Numbered from the stretch's first letter, positions 1-8,305 are shown. The stretch is 64,000 nt of DNA from Lederbergia citrisecunda (GCF_018343695.1 NZ_JAGYPJ010000001.1:2199481-2263480), one strand, 5' to 3'. Made by a program: numbers and translations. The notes: generated from the letters alone by a model not told the origin.

Positions 1-264
1 ATGAATGTTGTCCCTCGCTGGTACCATGTCTACGTAACCGATGATCCTAATTTACGGCAAAATGTCGAAAATATTGCTTCCATGAATGCCCGTTCAACCA
101 GTAAAGATAAAACAGTACGTGATACGGTCAAATTAATGTTAGAGCGTTCTCCACAAGGAAGAAATTTAAATAATGGTGAAAATCCAAATGGCGAAGCGAT
201 AGGTGAAAAAAATCATCATTTAGATCGTACAAATTACAGGCAGCAGTTTGAAAATAAGAAATAA
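1..264 (+). CDS. yutC: C-terminal part of YutC-like sporulation lipoprotein (YhcN/YlaJ type), cut by window edge
   Basis: The frame is open from the first base, so the ATG at position 1 is probably an internal methionine and the true start lies outside the window. The visible 87 residues read VVPRWYHVYVTDDP and continue into a Lys/Arg/Asn/Gly-rich tail that looks disordered. The first segment resembles the folded core of YhcN/YlaJ spore lipoproteins. In B. subtilis yutC precedes the spore peptidase gene lytH (yunA), which is the neighbour here, and this context carries much of the assignment. The lipobox expected at the N terminus cannot be checked. A GC-rich hairpin follows the stop. Exact family assignment is inferred and moderately sure. 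Confidence 0.6.
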   Translation: MNVVPRWYHVYVTDDPNLRQNVENIASMNARSTSKDKTVRDTVKLMLERSPQGRNLNNGENPNGEAIGEKNHHLDRTNYRQQFENKK

Positions 265-273
265 TATATGGAT

Positions 274-315
274 GCTTGGCCTGATTATCATATGGCCAAG
301 CTTCATTAATTGTTT
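274..315 (+). terminator. Intrinsic terminator after the yutC-like gene
   Basis: GCTTGGCC and GGCCAAGC form a perfect 8-bp stem (274-281 with 294-301), followed by a T-rich stretch. It separates the yutC-like gene from lytH, which should therefore have its own sporulation promoter. Confidence 0.7.
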
Positions 316-333
316 TGAAAAGAGGTAAATTCG

Positions 334-1311
334 ATGAAAAAACTCTTTCCAGTCATTTTTCTGTTCTTTTTCCTACCTTTTCATACTGTAGAAGCTAAGG
401 AATTATCTCAAAAAGAAATTTACGATAAGAGAATGCAATTATATAAAAAGACCGAAGCTGCTACCAGTGTTCCATGGTATTATATTGCCGCAATTGATCA
501 GTTTGAGCGTAGTATCCGATACGTAAGAAAAGATTTACCAAAGCCCGATGATATAACTGGATATTATGTATCACCTGAAAATTGGGTTGGACCCTTAAAT
601 CCAGATATAAAGGATACTAACCCTATCACTATCACATTTTTTAACGGACTCGGACTCGATGGAAATGGAGATGGGAAGGTAAACCGAACGAATGGAGAAG
701 ACCTTTTATATACGTTAGCCAACTATTTGTCCCAGTACGGGGTCAACGATCGAGCATTCCGTATTGCTGTCTGGGAGTATTATAAACGGGACCAAAACGT
801 CAGATCAATCATGACGAATGCTAAAATTTATCGTAAATTTAATCGAATAGACCTAGATGAAAAAGCATTCCCGGTTCCTAAAGGTAACAATCATACGTAT
901 AAAAATACTTGGGGAGATCGAAGAGGATGGGGTGGCAGAAGAATCCATGAAGGAACGGATATTTTTGCAGGATATGGAACTCCAGTTAGAGCTGTCGCAT
1001 TTGGAGTAGTTGAGCTAAAAGGATGGAATAAATACGGAGGTTGGAGGGTTGGTATCCGCGATTTAAATAATACGTACCATTACTATGCACATTTAAATGG
1101 CTTCTCAAAAAATTTAAAAATAGGTGATATTGTGTCTCCAGGTCAAATAATCGGGAGTGTTGGTAGCTCTGGATATGGGCCACCAGGAACATCTGGAAAA
1201 TTCCCACCCCACTTACATTTTGGTATGTATAAAGACAATGGTCTTAATGAATGGCCATTTGATCCATATCCACATTTAAAATTGTGGGAACGAGAAGAAC
1301 GATCTAAATAA
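334..1311 (+). CDS. lytH: L-Ala-D-Glu endopeptidase LytH (M23 family, spore cortex maturation)
   Basis: This 325-residue protein has an N-terminal signal or membrane segment (residues 1-21, MKKLFPVIFLFFFLPF...) and a C-terminal M23 metallopeptidase domain from about residue 185. The zinc ligands are visible: H205 and D209 in HEGTD, and the HLH motif at 293-295. LytH of B. subtilis (326 residues) cuts the L-Ala-D-Glu bond in the cortex peptidoglycan of the forespore, leaving single L-alanine side chains. The length, the middle lysozyme-free region and the yutC neighbour all fit. The start has AGAGG upstream with good spacing. Forespore-specific (sigma-G) control is known for the family, but I could not find a convincing promoter. 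Confidence 0.88.
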   Translation: MKKLFPVIFLFFFLPFHTVEAKELSQKEIYDKRMQLYKKTEAATSVPWYYIAAIDQFERSIRYVRKDLPKPDDITGYYVSPENWVGPLNPDIKDTNPITITFFNGLGLDGNGDGKVNRTNGEDLLYTLANYLSQYGVNDRAFRIAVWEYYKRDQNVRSIMTNAKIYRKFNRIDLDEKAFPVPKGNNHTYKNTWGDRRGWGGRRIHEGTDIFAGYGTPVRAVAFGVVELKGWNKYGGWRVGIRDLNNTYHYYAHLNGFSKNLKIGDIVSPGQIIGSVGSSGYGPPGTSGKFPPHLHFGMYKDNGLNEWPFDPYPHLKLWEREERSK

Positions 1312-1496
1312 AAAAAAACGTAAGCGCCTGCTCATCGACATAGAATCCAACAGAACGTGATGCCATAGTCGCCGTTCCTCTTTTTGACTTTGACAGAAGT
1401 TAAAAAAATGTAATGAGGCCACCTATGTAAATGAATGTTCACTTATCATAGGAGAAGTTTTAAACCAATATGTACTGTAACTACACATAAATAAGT

Positions 1497-1528
1497 AAAG
1501 CTTCGGGTTTTTGATTACCCGAAGCTTT
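1497..1528 (-). terminator. Terminator of the NSS importer operon
   Basis: An 11-bp perfect stem (AAAGCTTCGGG with CCCGAAGCTTT, 10-nt loop) lies directly downstream of the small-subunit stop at 1534. Its symmetry means it may also stop plus-strand readthrough from lytH. Confidence 0.75.
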
Positions 1529-1533
1529 ATAAA

Positions 1534-1650
1534 TTAGAACTTTCTTTTTGCTTCTCTTGCTTTAGAAATTGCAAGAGCAATACTTGCAGCTAAACCTCCC
1601 CAAATAATGACGACTCCAATAATCATCATGGTAATTGCGCTACCTGTCAT
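1534..1650 (-). CDS. metS: Small subunit of methionine/alanine NSS importer (MetS-like)
   Basis: A 38-residue ORF, too short for many gene finders, begins MTGSAITMMIIGVVIIWGG and ends in the basic tail SKAREAKRKF: one membrane span plus a positive cytoplasmic end. Its ATG overlaps the stop of the large NSS transporter gene (TAATG), and GGAGG sits inside the upstream gene end, which suggests translational coupling. This matches the methionine/alanine importer small-subunit family described for MetPS of corynebacteria, where the tiny protein is needed for transport. The substrate here is not shown by sequence. A terminator follows 5 bp after the stop. Confidence 0.85.
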   Translation of the reverse strand: MTGSAITMMIIGVVIIWGGLAASIALAISKAREAKRKF

Positions 1651-3170
1651 TATGAAACCTCCTTCTTCTCTTCGAAAGCAGGTTGTTCAAGGGCATGCCC
1701 TTTCCACGGCTTCAAGGTAATCAAGACACCAACTAGAATCGCTCCAACTGCGACTGTCCAACCATATTTGAATAGGAATTCACGTGGGTAATCACCGCCA
1801 CCGTATTCACTAGTTAAGTTTTGACGTAAGTTATCAAACATCATATATCCTAGTACAACCGGTGTGATGATGGAAAGACTAATTCTCCACCATGCCCCTA
1901 GTCTAATATCGGATACTGAATCAGCGTGAGCTTGAAGTGGTTTAAGTTGCTTCGCAAACCAAGCAATGAAAATAACTTCAAATAACCCCGCCATCGCTAC
2001 ACCGAATTGGTTAATAAAATAATCCGCAACATCCAGAAGATTCAGACCATTTTGGGTAGAAAATGTTAGAGAAACAATTGCCGTTACCCCACCGCCAAAT
2101 ATAACGGCTTTTGTCCGACTAATATTAAATTTCTCTTGTATACCAGCAATATACGTTTCGACAATAGAAATGAGGGACGTTAAACCTGCTAGTGTTAAGG
2201 AAACGAAGAACAGTATACCGAATATCTCGTTAAATGCCGGCAGTTGATTGATAATGGTCGGGAAAATAGAAAATGCTAGAATAACTCCGCCTTTTACAAC
2301 CTCATTCACTGGTACACCTTGCTGGGCAGCCATAAAACCTAATGCAGCAAATACACCAAATCCCGCAAGTAATTCAAATCCTGAGTTCGCAAAGCCTGTA
2401 ACAAAAGCACTATTCGTAATATCGGACTTCTTCGGCAAATAACTTGAATAAGTAATCATAATTGCAAAACCAATTGATAAACTGAAGAAGATTTGTCCAT
2501 ATGCCGCTACCCAAACTTTTCCATCCAAGATTGTGGACCAGTCAGGTTTAAAGAATTGATTTAAACCTTCCATTGCACCATCAAGAGTGACTGCTCGTAT
2601 ACAGATAATTAAAAATAAAACTACAAGTAAAGGAATCATAATTTTATTTCCCATTTCAATTCCTTTTTTGACACCGGCAAAAAGAATCCCAAGTACAATC
2701 AGCCACACAAGAATAAGAGGGAATAGTACTCCCGGAACGAAACTTCCCATCGTGTCAGTACCGCCAACTTTTAAGTAATTTCCAATTAAAAATTGAGTTG
2801 TATCCGTTCCCCATTCAAGCTTAAACGAAAAATACGTGTAGGCTAGCGCCCAGGCAATGATGACTGCATAGTATGTGGCAATGACAAAGGAAATACAGAT
2901 TTGCCACCAACCAATCCATTCTCCGCCTTTTTTTATTCTTGCCAACGACAAAGGTGAAGAACCCCTATACTTATGCCCAATTGCGAACTCTAGAATCAAT
3001 AGCGGGATACCAGCCGTAAGCAATGCGAATAAATACGGAAGAAAGAACGCTCCTCCTCCATTATCATAAGCCACCGCTGGAAAACGCCAAATATTTCCGA
3101 GTCCAATCGCAGAACCAACAGCCGCAAAAATAAAACCGGCTCTCGAACCGAACTGCGCGCGATTCTCCAT
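1650..3170 (-). CDS. Na+-dependent amino acid transporter, NSS/SNF family, large subunit (MetP type)
   Basis: This is a 506-residue polytopic inner-membrane protein of the neurotransmitter:sodium symporter family. The first helix carries the family signature: GSRAGFIFAAVGSAIGLGNI followed by WRFP, which in LeuT-fold transporters lines the sodium and substrate site. About 11-12 hydrophobic segments are evident, the usual number for bacterial NSS. The short C-terminal tail ends EEKKEVS, and the stop overlaps the small-subunit start, identifying the two-component MetP/MetS-like subclass rather than single-subunit paralogues such as YocR. Methionine or alanine import is the likely role by family. 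The gene appears to be transcribed from its own promoter near a perfect palindrome at 3265-3287. Confidence 0.85.
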   Translation of the reverse strand: MENRAQFGSRAGFIFAAVGSAIGLGNIWRFPAVAYDNGGGAFFLPYLFALLTAGIPLLILEFAIGHKYRGSSPLSLARIKKGGEWIGWWQICISFVIATYYAVIIAWALAYTYFSFKLEWGTDTTQFLIGNYLKVGGTDTMGSFVPGVLFPLILVWLIVLGILFAGVKKGIEMGNKIMIPLLVVLFLIICIRAVTLDGAMEGLNQFFKPDWSTILDGKVWVAAYGQIFFSLSIGFAIMITYSSYLPKKSDITNSAFVTGFANSGFELLAGFGVFAALGFMAAQQGVPVNEVVKGGVILAFSIFPTIINQLPAFNEIFGILFFVSLTLAGLTSLISIVETYIAGIQEKFNISRTKAVIFGGGVTAIVSLTFSTQNGLNLLDVADYFINQFGVAMAGLFEVIFIAWFAKQLKPLQAHADSVSDIRLGAWWRISLSIITPVVLGYMMFDNLRQNLTSEYGGGDYPREFLFKYGWTVAVGAILVGVLITLKPWKGHALEQPAFEEKKEVS

Positions 3171-3264
3171 TTAATTTCCCCTTTCCCTTCCCATTCGGAA
3201 GATTTTATTTTTTCAGACTATTTATGATTCTAAAAATATTATAACGAGATAAGCCCAACTTGTC

Positions 3265-3310
3265 AAAACCTAAAATATTTAGGTTTTATCAGGTTTTATC
3301 AGCTTTTGTC
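3265..3310. promoter_or_regulatory. Palindrome and direct repeats upstream of the NSS importer operon
   Basis: AAAACCTAAA (3265-3274) and TTTAGGTTTT (3278-3287) are a perfect 10-bp inverted repeat around a 3-nt centre. It is followed by GGTTTTATCA twice and GCTTTTGTCA. The site lies about 95 bp upstream of the importer start, where its promoter must be, so a repressor or activator site is likely. I do not recognise the regulator. Confidence 0.5.
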
Positions 3311-3357
3311 AAATTTTCTTTCTACAATATCTCCATCAAAATTATTATATTACTATA

Positions 3358-3392
3358 ATAAAAAAGGATGAGTAACCTTTATTTACTCATCC
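3358..3392 (-). terminator. Terminator of the lysine transporter gene
   Basis: GGATGAGTA pairs with TACTCATCC around a short loop, and on the minus strand the stem is followed by a run of T. It lies 8 bp after the stop of the NhaC-family gene. Confidence 0.8.
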
Positions 3393-3399
3393 CTCCAAA

Positions 3400-4968
3400 T
3401 TATTGTTGGAAACTTAATTTCTTATTTCTACTTAAAAAAATAAACAATACAATTAACAAAATCATAATTGTAATCAAACCTAAAATCGTACTATCTGATA
3501 TCCCTATCACTAAATATCCAACCGCAGTTATCCCTCCAGATACTAACGCATATGGAAGCTGGGTCATGACATGGTCCATGTGATTGCAAGCTGCACCAGT
3601 CGAAGAAAGTATCGTCGTATCTGAAATAGGAGAACAATGATCACCCATAACAGCACCTGCTAAAACAGCTGCAAGTGCAGGTAATAGTAGTGACATATCT
3701 GTCACAGAAACAATTTGGCCAGCAATAGGAAGCAATATTCCAAATGATCCCCATGAAGTTCCCGTGGCAAAAGCCATCCCTGCCGCCCCAATAAATAAAA
3801 TGAATGGCAGATAGGCAGGATTCATTTGTGACTTCTCAACTAAGCTTCCTAGATACAAACCTGTGCCTAATTCATCAATTAACATTATAATCGCCCAAGC
3901 AAATAATAATATTAAGACTGCTGGCATCATTGACTTAATCCCAACCTTAATTCCTTTGAAAAGAAGTCTACCTTCAACCGAGCGATACATAAAATATTGT
4001 CGGAAAAATAAACCGATCGTGGTAAACAATCCTAATAAACCACCGATTACAAGCGCTTCAGACACATCAGCATTTCCAAATATCTCTATTAATGTTACTT
4101 TGCCTTCAGTTGCACCTACACCGCTCCAAATAATTGCTCCTAATGTACCAACAAAAAGCGCAATAATCGGCCATATTAAGTCGCCGACTTTCCCTTTATC
4201 GCTAACCGGTAAATCTTCCCTCACTTCACCTTGTATCTTTTTATTCGGATCATATGGTATCCCTGATGAAATCGCCCGCTCTTCATGTATTTTCATACTT
4301 CCAAAATCAATATTTCTCCACGCAATGATAAAAACCATCGCCAAAGTCGTCCATACATACAAGTTCATCGGAATCATTCTGATAAAAGCAGTAAAAGCGG
4401 AAATATCTGTCACTTGATGATTTATTAAAACTGTACCAATGATCCCAATGATAAATGCACCCCAACTGGAGATCGGTGAAACAACACATACTGGTGCTGA
4501 AGTAGAATCAATGATATACGCGAGCTTCGCTCTAGATACTCGATGACGATCTGTAATGGGACGAGCAACTTGCCCGACAGCAAGTGCATTAAAATAATCA
4601 TCAATAAAAATAATGATTCCAAAAATCGCAGCAAGGATTTGAGCTCCCGCACGATTTTTCACCTTTGTCATCGCCCATTCTCCAAAGGCCCTGCTTCCTC
4701 CACAAATATTGATAAGAGCCGTAATCACACCTAGTAAAAACAAGAATAATAGAATATATAAATTCCAAGTATTTAAAGATCCATCTTCAATAAAAATTCC
4801 TTTTACCGCACTCCATAATATAGCCGTACCTTCAGAAACATTGCCTTTTGACAACAGCAATGCCGAAACTACTATTCCGGCTCCTAATGAGAGCAGCACT
4901 CTTTTTGTAATGATTACCATTACTATCGCTAAGATAGGCGGTAGCAAAGATAAAATTGAATTCTCCAT
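3400..4968 (-). CDS. lysW: NhaC-family transporter, predicted lysine transporter (LysW type)
   Basis: This 522-residue NhaC-family antiporter-like protein has about 12 membrane segments and the family-typical stretches GAGIVVSALLLSKGN, FIDDYFNALAVGQV and TGTSWGSFGILLPIAG. The start is the ATG at 4968, preceded by GGGGAGG. The same frame runs upstream to 5040, but that part lies inside the riboswitch terminator hairpin and is not coding. NhaC-family members controlled by lysine riboswitches have been predicted to carry lysine (LysW). The lysine box here makes lysine uptake or exchange more likely than pure Na+/H+ antiport. Transcription should be switched off when lysine is plentiful. The coupling ion is unknown. 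Confidence 0.85.
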   Translation of the reverse strand: MENSILSLLPPILAIVMVIITKRVLLSLGAGIVVSALLLSKGNVSEGTAILWSAVKGIFIEDGSLNTWNLYILLFLFLLGVITALINICGGSRAFGEWAMTKVKNRAGAQILAAIFGIIIFIDDYFNALAVGQVARPITDRHRVSRAKLAYIIDSTSAPVCVVSPISSWGAFIIGIIGTVLINHQVTDISAFTAFIRMIPMNLYVWTTLAMVFIIAWRNIDFGSMKIHEERAISSGIPYDPNKKIQGEVREDLPVSDKGKVGDLIWPIIALFVGTLGAIIWSGVGATEGKVTLIEIFGNADVSEALVIGGLLGLFTTIGLFFRQYFMYRSVEGRLLFKGIKVGIKSMMPAVLILLFAWAIIMLIDELGTGLYLGSLVEKSQMNPAYLPFILFIGAAGMAFATGTSWGSFGILLPIAGQIVSVTDMSLLLPALAAVLAGAVMGDHCSPISDTTILSSTGAACNHMDHVMTQLPYALVSGGITAVGYLVIGISDSTILGLITIMILLIVLFIFLSRNKKLSFQQ

Positions 4969-4984
4969 AAAATCCTCCCCAAAA

Positions 4985-5018
4985 TAAAAAGAGCAATGAT
5001 AGAGACCTATCATTACTC
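4985..5018 (-). terminator. Riboswitch-controlled terminator of lysW
   Basis: GAGCAATGATAG (4991-5002) pairs with CTATCATTACTC (5007-5018), a 12-bp stem with a 4-nt loop; on the minus strand it is followed by a T run. It sits between the lysine aptamer and the lysW ribosome binding site, the position expected for the expression platform of an off-switch. Confidence 0.85.
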
Positions 5019-5039
5019 TTGTAATGTAAAGTTCCTCCA

Positions 5040-5226
5040 TCGCGATCTGTAGCTCCCCATACTTTGTTTTATTTACTAAGTATGAGAGTGTTACTCTTCT
5101 TCAAAGCAACACCAGCGAAAACTCTTTGACAAAAAATCCTCGCTTCGGCAAAAGAACCTTTCGAAATGTGATCATTGTTGTCATCCTTACACATTCTACT
5201 CATCTCTTTTGCGCCTCTACCTCATC
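5040..5226 (-). ncRNA. Lysine riboswitch (L box)
   Basis: Read on the minus strand, the leader has the L-box landmarks in order. These are GGTAGAGGCGC and GATGAGTAGA in the P1/P2 region, GAAAGG...TGCCGAAG with the invariant GCCGAAG-type core, then GCTGGTGTTGC, and finally the 3' closing GGGGAGCTA. Order and spacing agree with the B. subtilis lysC leader as I remember it. With lysine bound, the downstream hairpin at 4985-5018 should terminate transcription before lysW. Exact aptamer ends are approximate. Confidence 0.9.
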
Positions 5227-5296
5227 CGATTTTGATAAGGTTATTTAGTTAAAAACACCTTTTTTACTATAACATTTCCCCATTCCATTGACAATG

Positions 5297-6046
5297 TTAA
5301 TTAGGATTTGTCGGAAATTGGATGGATGGGTTTGTAGTTCCATTTCCATTATAAAAATCAGGTACGTCCAGTGGAAATAGCCCGATTGCAAGTGGAACCT
5401 CTTGTTTAACAATTGTTTTTTCGGTTCCAAAAGGAATAATAATTTGGACACTTACTTCAATCGGAATAAAGACGGTTACAAATATATTATTGATTGGATA
5501 TTGCTCTACCTTAGATTCAACACTCGAACGGACACTTCCTACTGCAGTAAACCTAATTGGAATTCTCGGCCCTAAGTTCCCTAATAGAGCATTTTTGGTC
5601 GCTTGCCCTAATGGAAAGGAGTATACAATTCCCTCTCCTTCACTTGATTTACCATAATCAATTTGTATGCCTGTTTCCGCCTGTAGCGCTTCCAGATTAC
5701 CTTTTTCAGCCTGCTTTAAATTTTTTTGAATTGCCCTCGATAAATCTGCCTGTGTTTGGTTAATAATATCTGTTTTATATTTTACCGCTCCACTCGGCAA
5801 GATTTCTGCAATATCATTAATATCTTTTACATTCGGTAAAATCTCCTCAACAGCTTTACTGATGACCATCGGCGCAATTTTATTTGTTTGCGATTCCGCA
5901 TAGGTTATTAATGTTGGTTTTATCCCAATATTTACAATCCAAAGCCCTAATGCAGTGGAAAATATGAAAAACATAAATGATAAAAGCATAACGTAACGAA
6001 ACGGCAAAGGGCCACGCCGTATCTTTCTAACTCGAAATACAGCCAA
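5297..6046 (-). CDS. yunB: Sporulation protein YunB
   Basis: This 249-residue protein has one N-terminal membrane anchor (about residues 16-38, YVMLLSFMFFIFSTALGLWI). It is followed by an extracytoplasmic domain ending in a Pro/Asn/Thr-rich tail. The domain has the YunB pattern of PMVISKAVEEILP, FPLGQATKNALLGNLGPRIP and EVSVQIIIPFG. I place the start at TTG 6046, after AAGGGGGGA with good spacing; the open frame continues upstream to 6124, but without a ribosome binding site. YunB is made in the mother cell in B. subtilis (sigma-E regulon) and is needed for full sporulation; its biochemical role is unknown. It lies apart from yunC and is followed by the lysine leader. Confidence 0.85.
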   Translation of the reverse strand: MAVFRVRKIRRGPLPFRYVMLLSFMFFIFSTALGLWIVNIGIKPTLITYAESQTNKIAPMVISKAVEEILPNVKDINDIAEILPSGAVKYKTDIINQTQADLSRAIQKNLKQAEKGNLEALQAETGIQIDYGKSSEGEGIVYSFPLGQATKNALLGNLGPRIPIRFTAVGSVRSSVESKVEQYPINNIFVTVFIPIEVSVQIIIPFGTEKTIVKQEVPLAIGLFPLDVPDFYNGNGTTNPSIQFPTNPN

Positions 6047-6223
6047 AAAAAATCCCCCCTTAAAGCAAATGTATGCTAAAGTGGGGCAAGTTAGGGCAGG
6101 TTTTTTTTGGAAAAGCGAATGCACCTTACCTTATTACGGAAAAACGGGAAATCGCTTATCTACGATACTCCCGTCCATAACTTTTACAAATGAACTAAAC
6201 ATAAAATTCATTTGGACTAGATG

Positions 6224-6526
6224 TTAAACCATTTTCAATAATGCTTCCGTACCAATCATACCTACATGAATCCCTAATTTTTCTGCAGCTCGCGTTACTG
6301 ATTCCAATGGTGCATTCATTAATTGTTCGATCGTTTTTACGCCAACAGCCCTACCAGCAATTATTTCACGATGACCTAATCGATCATTTAACAAAGCCAC
6401 GTCGAGTGCTCCACACATGATATAGCCTTTATCATTTGATATTGTCAGTAACGTTGTCTTTGGCAGTAAAACAGATGTAGCAATAAACGTATGTCCTTCT
6501 ATTGTCAAAGGTTCCAGAGAAACCAT
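6224..6526 (-). CDS. yunC: YunC family protein (DUF1805)
   Basis: A 100-residue cytoplasmic protein starting MVSLEPLTIEGH, with the conserved central stretch KGYIMCGALDVALLN and REIIAGRAVGVKTIEQL. It spans one complete DUF1805 domain. The chosen ATG at 6526 has GGGAGGAG eight bases upstream; the earlier ATG at 6544 overlaps that site. Its neighbours yunB and yunD match the B. subtilis order. The molecular function is not established. Confidence 0.85.
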   Translation of the reverse strand: MVSLEPLTIEGHTFIATSVLLPKTTLLTISNDKGYIMCGALDVALLNDRLGHREIIAGRAVGVKTIEQLMNAPLESVTRAAEKLGIHVGMIGTEALLKMV

Positions 6527-6592
6527 TTCATCCACTCCTCCCAATACTCATATGTATGAATGGAGGTAGAAATAGTTTACTGTGGATATCGG

Positions 6593-7954
6593 TCAATCAT
6601 TCATTCGTTTTAATTTCCATTCCATAATATCGCGAAGAAATTCGGGCATAAAATAGTTCTTCACTTCAGAGCGTCTTATTTCCGGAAAAAACTTTCCAAA
6701 CGTAAACATATCGGTTGTTCCAAGTGTATACGTTTTTTCAGGATCGATCGGGAATCCCTTGATCAAAACCTGTTGTTCTTTCTTATCTACTACAACTCCA
6801 TAATGAACGAACGCCCCCATAACAGATCCCCTGAAACCTAATCCAATTACTCCAAGATCTATCCATTCTTCATCTTCCGCATGAAAGAGAACTTCTTTTA
6901 ACTCTGCACCTGTCAGTTCAACTGTACACGGGTTGATAGGATGTGGCAGCATTTGATGAATATCGTATTTCGTCACATCTCCTATTTGAAGAGACGTAAG
7001 AATTAATCCTGAATTAATAAGAGTACAATCCGGATTACACCATTCATGGATAGCCTCACAAAGGAGATTGGCCAATGGCGAAGGTTTATCCCATGAGTAT
7101 TCTAGAGAATTATGTAGCTGTGTCACTGTTTCATCCAATTGCTTTTTCCCGATATTTTCAAGTTCTTGTACAAATCTTTGTTCATCTTTTTCAGATGGAA
7201 GGGATGCAGTTTCAAAAAGCCTAGGCAGGATCTTTACAGGTTTTTTTATTAAATCAACCTCTATATACCCGATAAAACGGCCATATTTCCCAGCCGCCGC
7301 CATCATTGTATTATGAGCCTTTTGCCCCTCATGAAAAAAGTGATGAGTATGAGCACCAATTATTAAATCGATTTGAGGGAATAACTCCGCCATTTTTTCA
7401 TCATCATGGATTCCTAAATGAGAAAGAACGATGATCATATCTGTTTCATCTTTCAATCTATTTAGCTGTATTTCAAGTTCTGTGAAAGGCTCCGTAAGCT
7501 CCCAGCCAAGTAAATGATAAAGTTTTTGATAATAAGTAGTAACCGCAGTAACACCAATTTTTTGGCCGTGCTTCGTTTCATAAATAACATATGGGTGCAC
7601 CCAATCAGGTCTTTTGTATTCGGGAAGATATAAATTCGCCACTACCACATCAAAATTCGCTTCTTGATATAGAGAATCTAGATCGTGGAAAGGAAGTGTA
7701 ATTCCTTCATTATTTCCGATCGTTATGGCGGTATATTGGCTTTCATTTAGTAATGCTGTATTTCCTTTCCCCATTGAGCCTTCTGTAAATGGGTGCCAGC
7801 GATCCATAAAATCTCCGCAATCGAAAATAAATACATCTTCCCCTTTTGATTCGTGGAAAACTTTTCTCTTTGCCAAGAAGGATTGGATTTTTGGCCAGTT
7901 TTCAAAATGGCTATGGAGGTCATTTGTATGATAAATGTGAATTTTTTCTTTCAC
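6593..7954 (-). CDS. yunD: YunD: 5'-nucleotidase/UDP-sugar hydrolase family metallophosphoesterase
   Basis: This 453-residue protein has no signal peptide, so it is a cytoplasmic member of the 5'-nucleotidase family. The N-terminal calcineurin-like phosphoesterase domain shows the metal-binding motifs in order: HTNDLHSHF (7-15), FDCGDFMDRW, GNNEG (the GNHD-equivalent, with N-E-G here), LSHLG and GAHTHH. The C-terminal nucleotidase domain follows from about residue 270, with INSGLI and LPHPINPCTVELTG. The start is GTG at 7954 behind AGGAAG. The GNNEG variant replaces the usual GNHD histidine, which could alter activity. The substrate is unknown; nucleotide or UDP-sugar hydrolysis is suggested only by family. 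Confidence 0.85.
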   Translation of the reverse strand: MKEKIHIYHTNDLHSHFENWPKIQSFLAKRKVFHESKGEDVFIFDCGDFMDRWHPFTEGSMGKGNTALLNESQYTAITIGNNEGITLPFHDLDSLYQEANFDVVVANLYLPEYKRPDWVHPYVIYETKHGQKIGVTAVTTYYQKLYHLLGWELTEPFTELEIQLNRLKDETDMIIVLSHLGIHDDEKMAELFPQIDLIIGAHTHHFFHEGQKAHNTMMAAAGKYGRFIGYIEVDLIKKPVKILPRLFETASLPSEKDEQRFVQELENIGKKQLDETVTQLHNSLEYSWDKPSPLANLLCEAIHEWCNPDCTLINSGLILTSLQIGDVTKYDIHQMLPHPINPCTVELTGAELKEVLFHAEDEEWIDLGVIGLGFRGSVMGAFVHYGVVVDKKEQQVLIKGFPIDPEKTYTLGTTDMFTFGKFFPEIRRSEVKNYFMPEFLRDIMEWKLKRMND

Positions 7955-8105
7955 GGATACACTTCCTAACGATTCCTTAAAAATTCCAATCTATTTGGTT
8001 TCTATTATAAATGTGGGTATTTGGGAACCAAATTCGTGATTATTAAATTTCCCAACGCATCTTTGTGTGAATCATCATCATTTGGAATACGGATTTTGAC
8101 TTTAA

Positions 8106-8266
8106 CTCGAACACTTGCGAGAAGGAATTGTGACATCATCCTGGTTTCGTTCTCGAATCAAACTCTTGCGAGTACGAATTGTGACATTTTCCCGTTTTCC
8201 TTCTCGAATAAAGACTCTTGCGAGTACGAATTGTGCCATTTTCCTGTTTTCCTTCTCGAATCAGAA
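8106..8266. repeat. Short tandem array, 51/52-bp period, three units
   Basis: CTTGCGAG recurs at 8114, 8165 and 8217, each followed by (T/A)ACGAATTGTGACATTTTCC-like sequence and CTCGAAT, giving periods of 51 and 52 bp. Each unit brackets a short palindrome, CTCG...CGAG. The array fills the gap between yunF and yunD, both on the minus strand, upstream of the yunD start. An open plus-strand frame across it has no ribosome binding site and is not treated as a gene. The period is almost the same as in the two large arrays of this window, but the sequence differs. Confidence 0.8.
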
Positions 8267-8305
8267 TCATTTTTTTCTATAGTTATTATAAAAAGTACTG
8301 CAAAT

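Noticed and set aside
1312-1496. Possible tRNA-like or terminator structure after lytH (GAACG...CGTTC)
   Set aside because: Only a 5-bp stem with a large loop; no cloverleaf can be formed.
3863-4417. 184-codon plus-strand ORF inside lysW
   Set aside because: Shadow frame opposite a clearly coding transporter; hydrophobic codons of the true gene keep it open.
4969-5040. N-terminal extension of the NhaC-family protein
   Set aside because: It lies in the riboswitch terminator; GGGGAGG directs the start at 4968.
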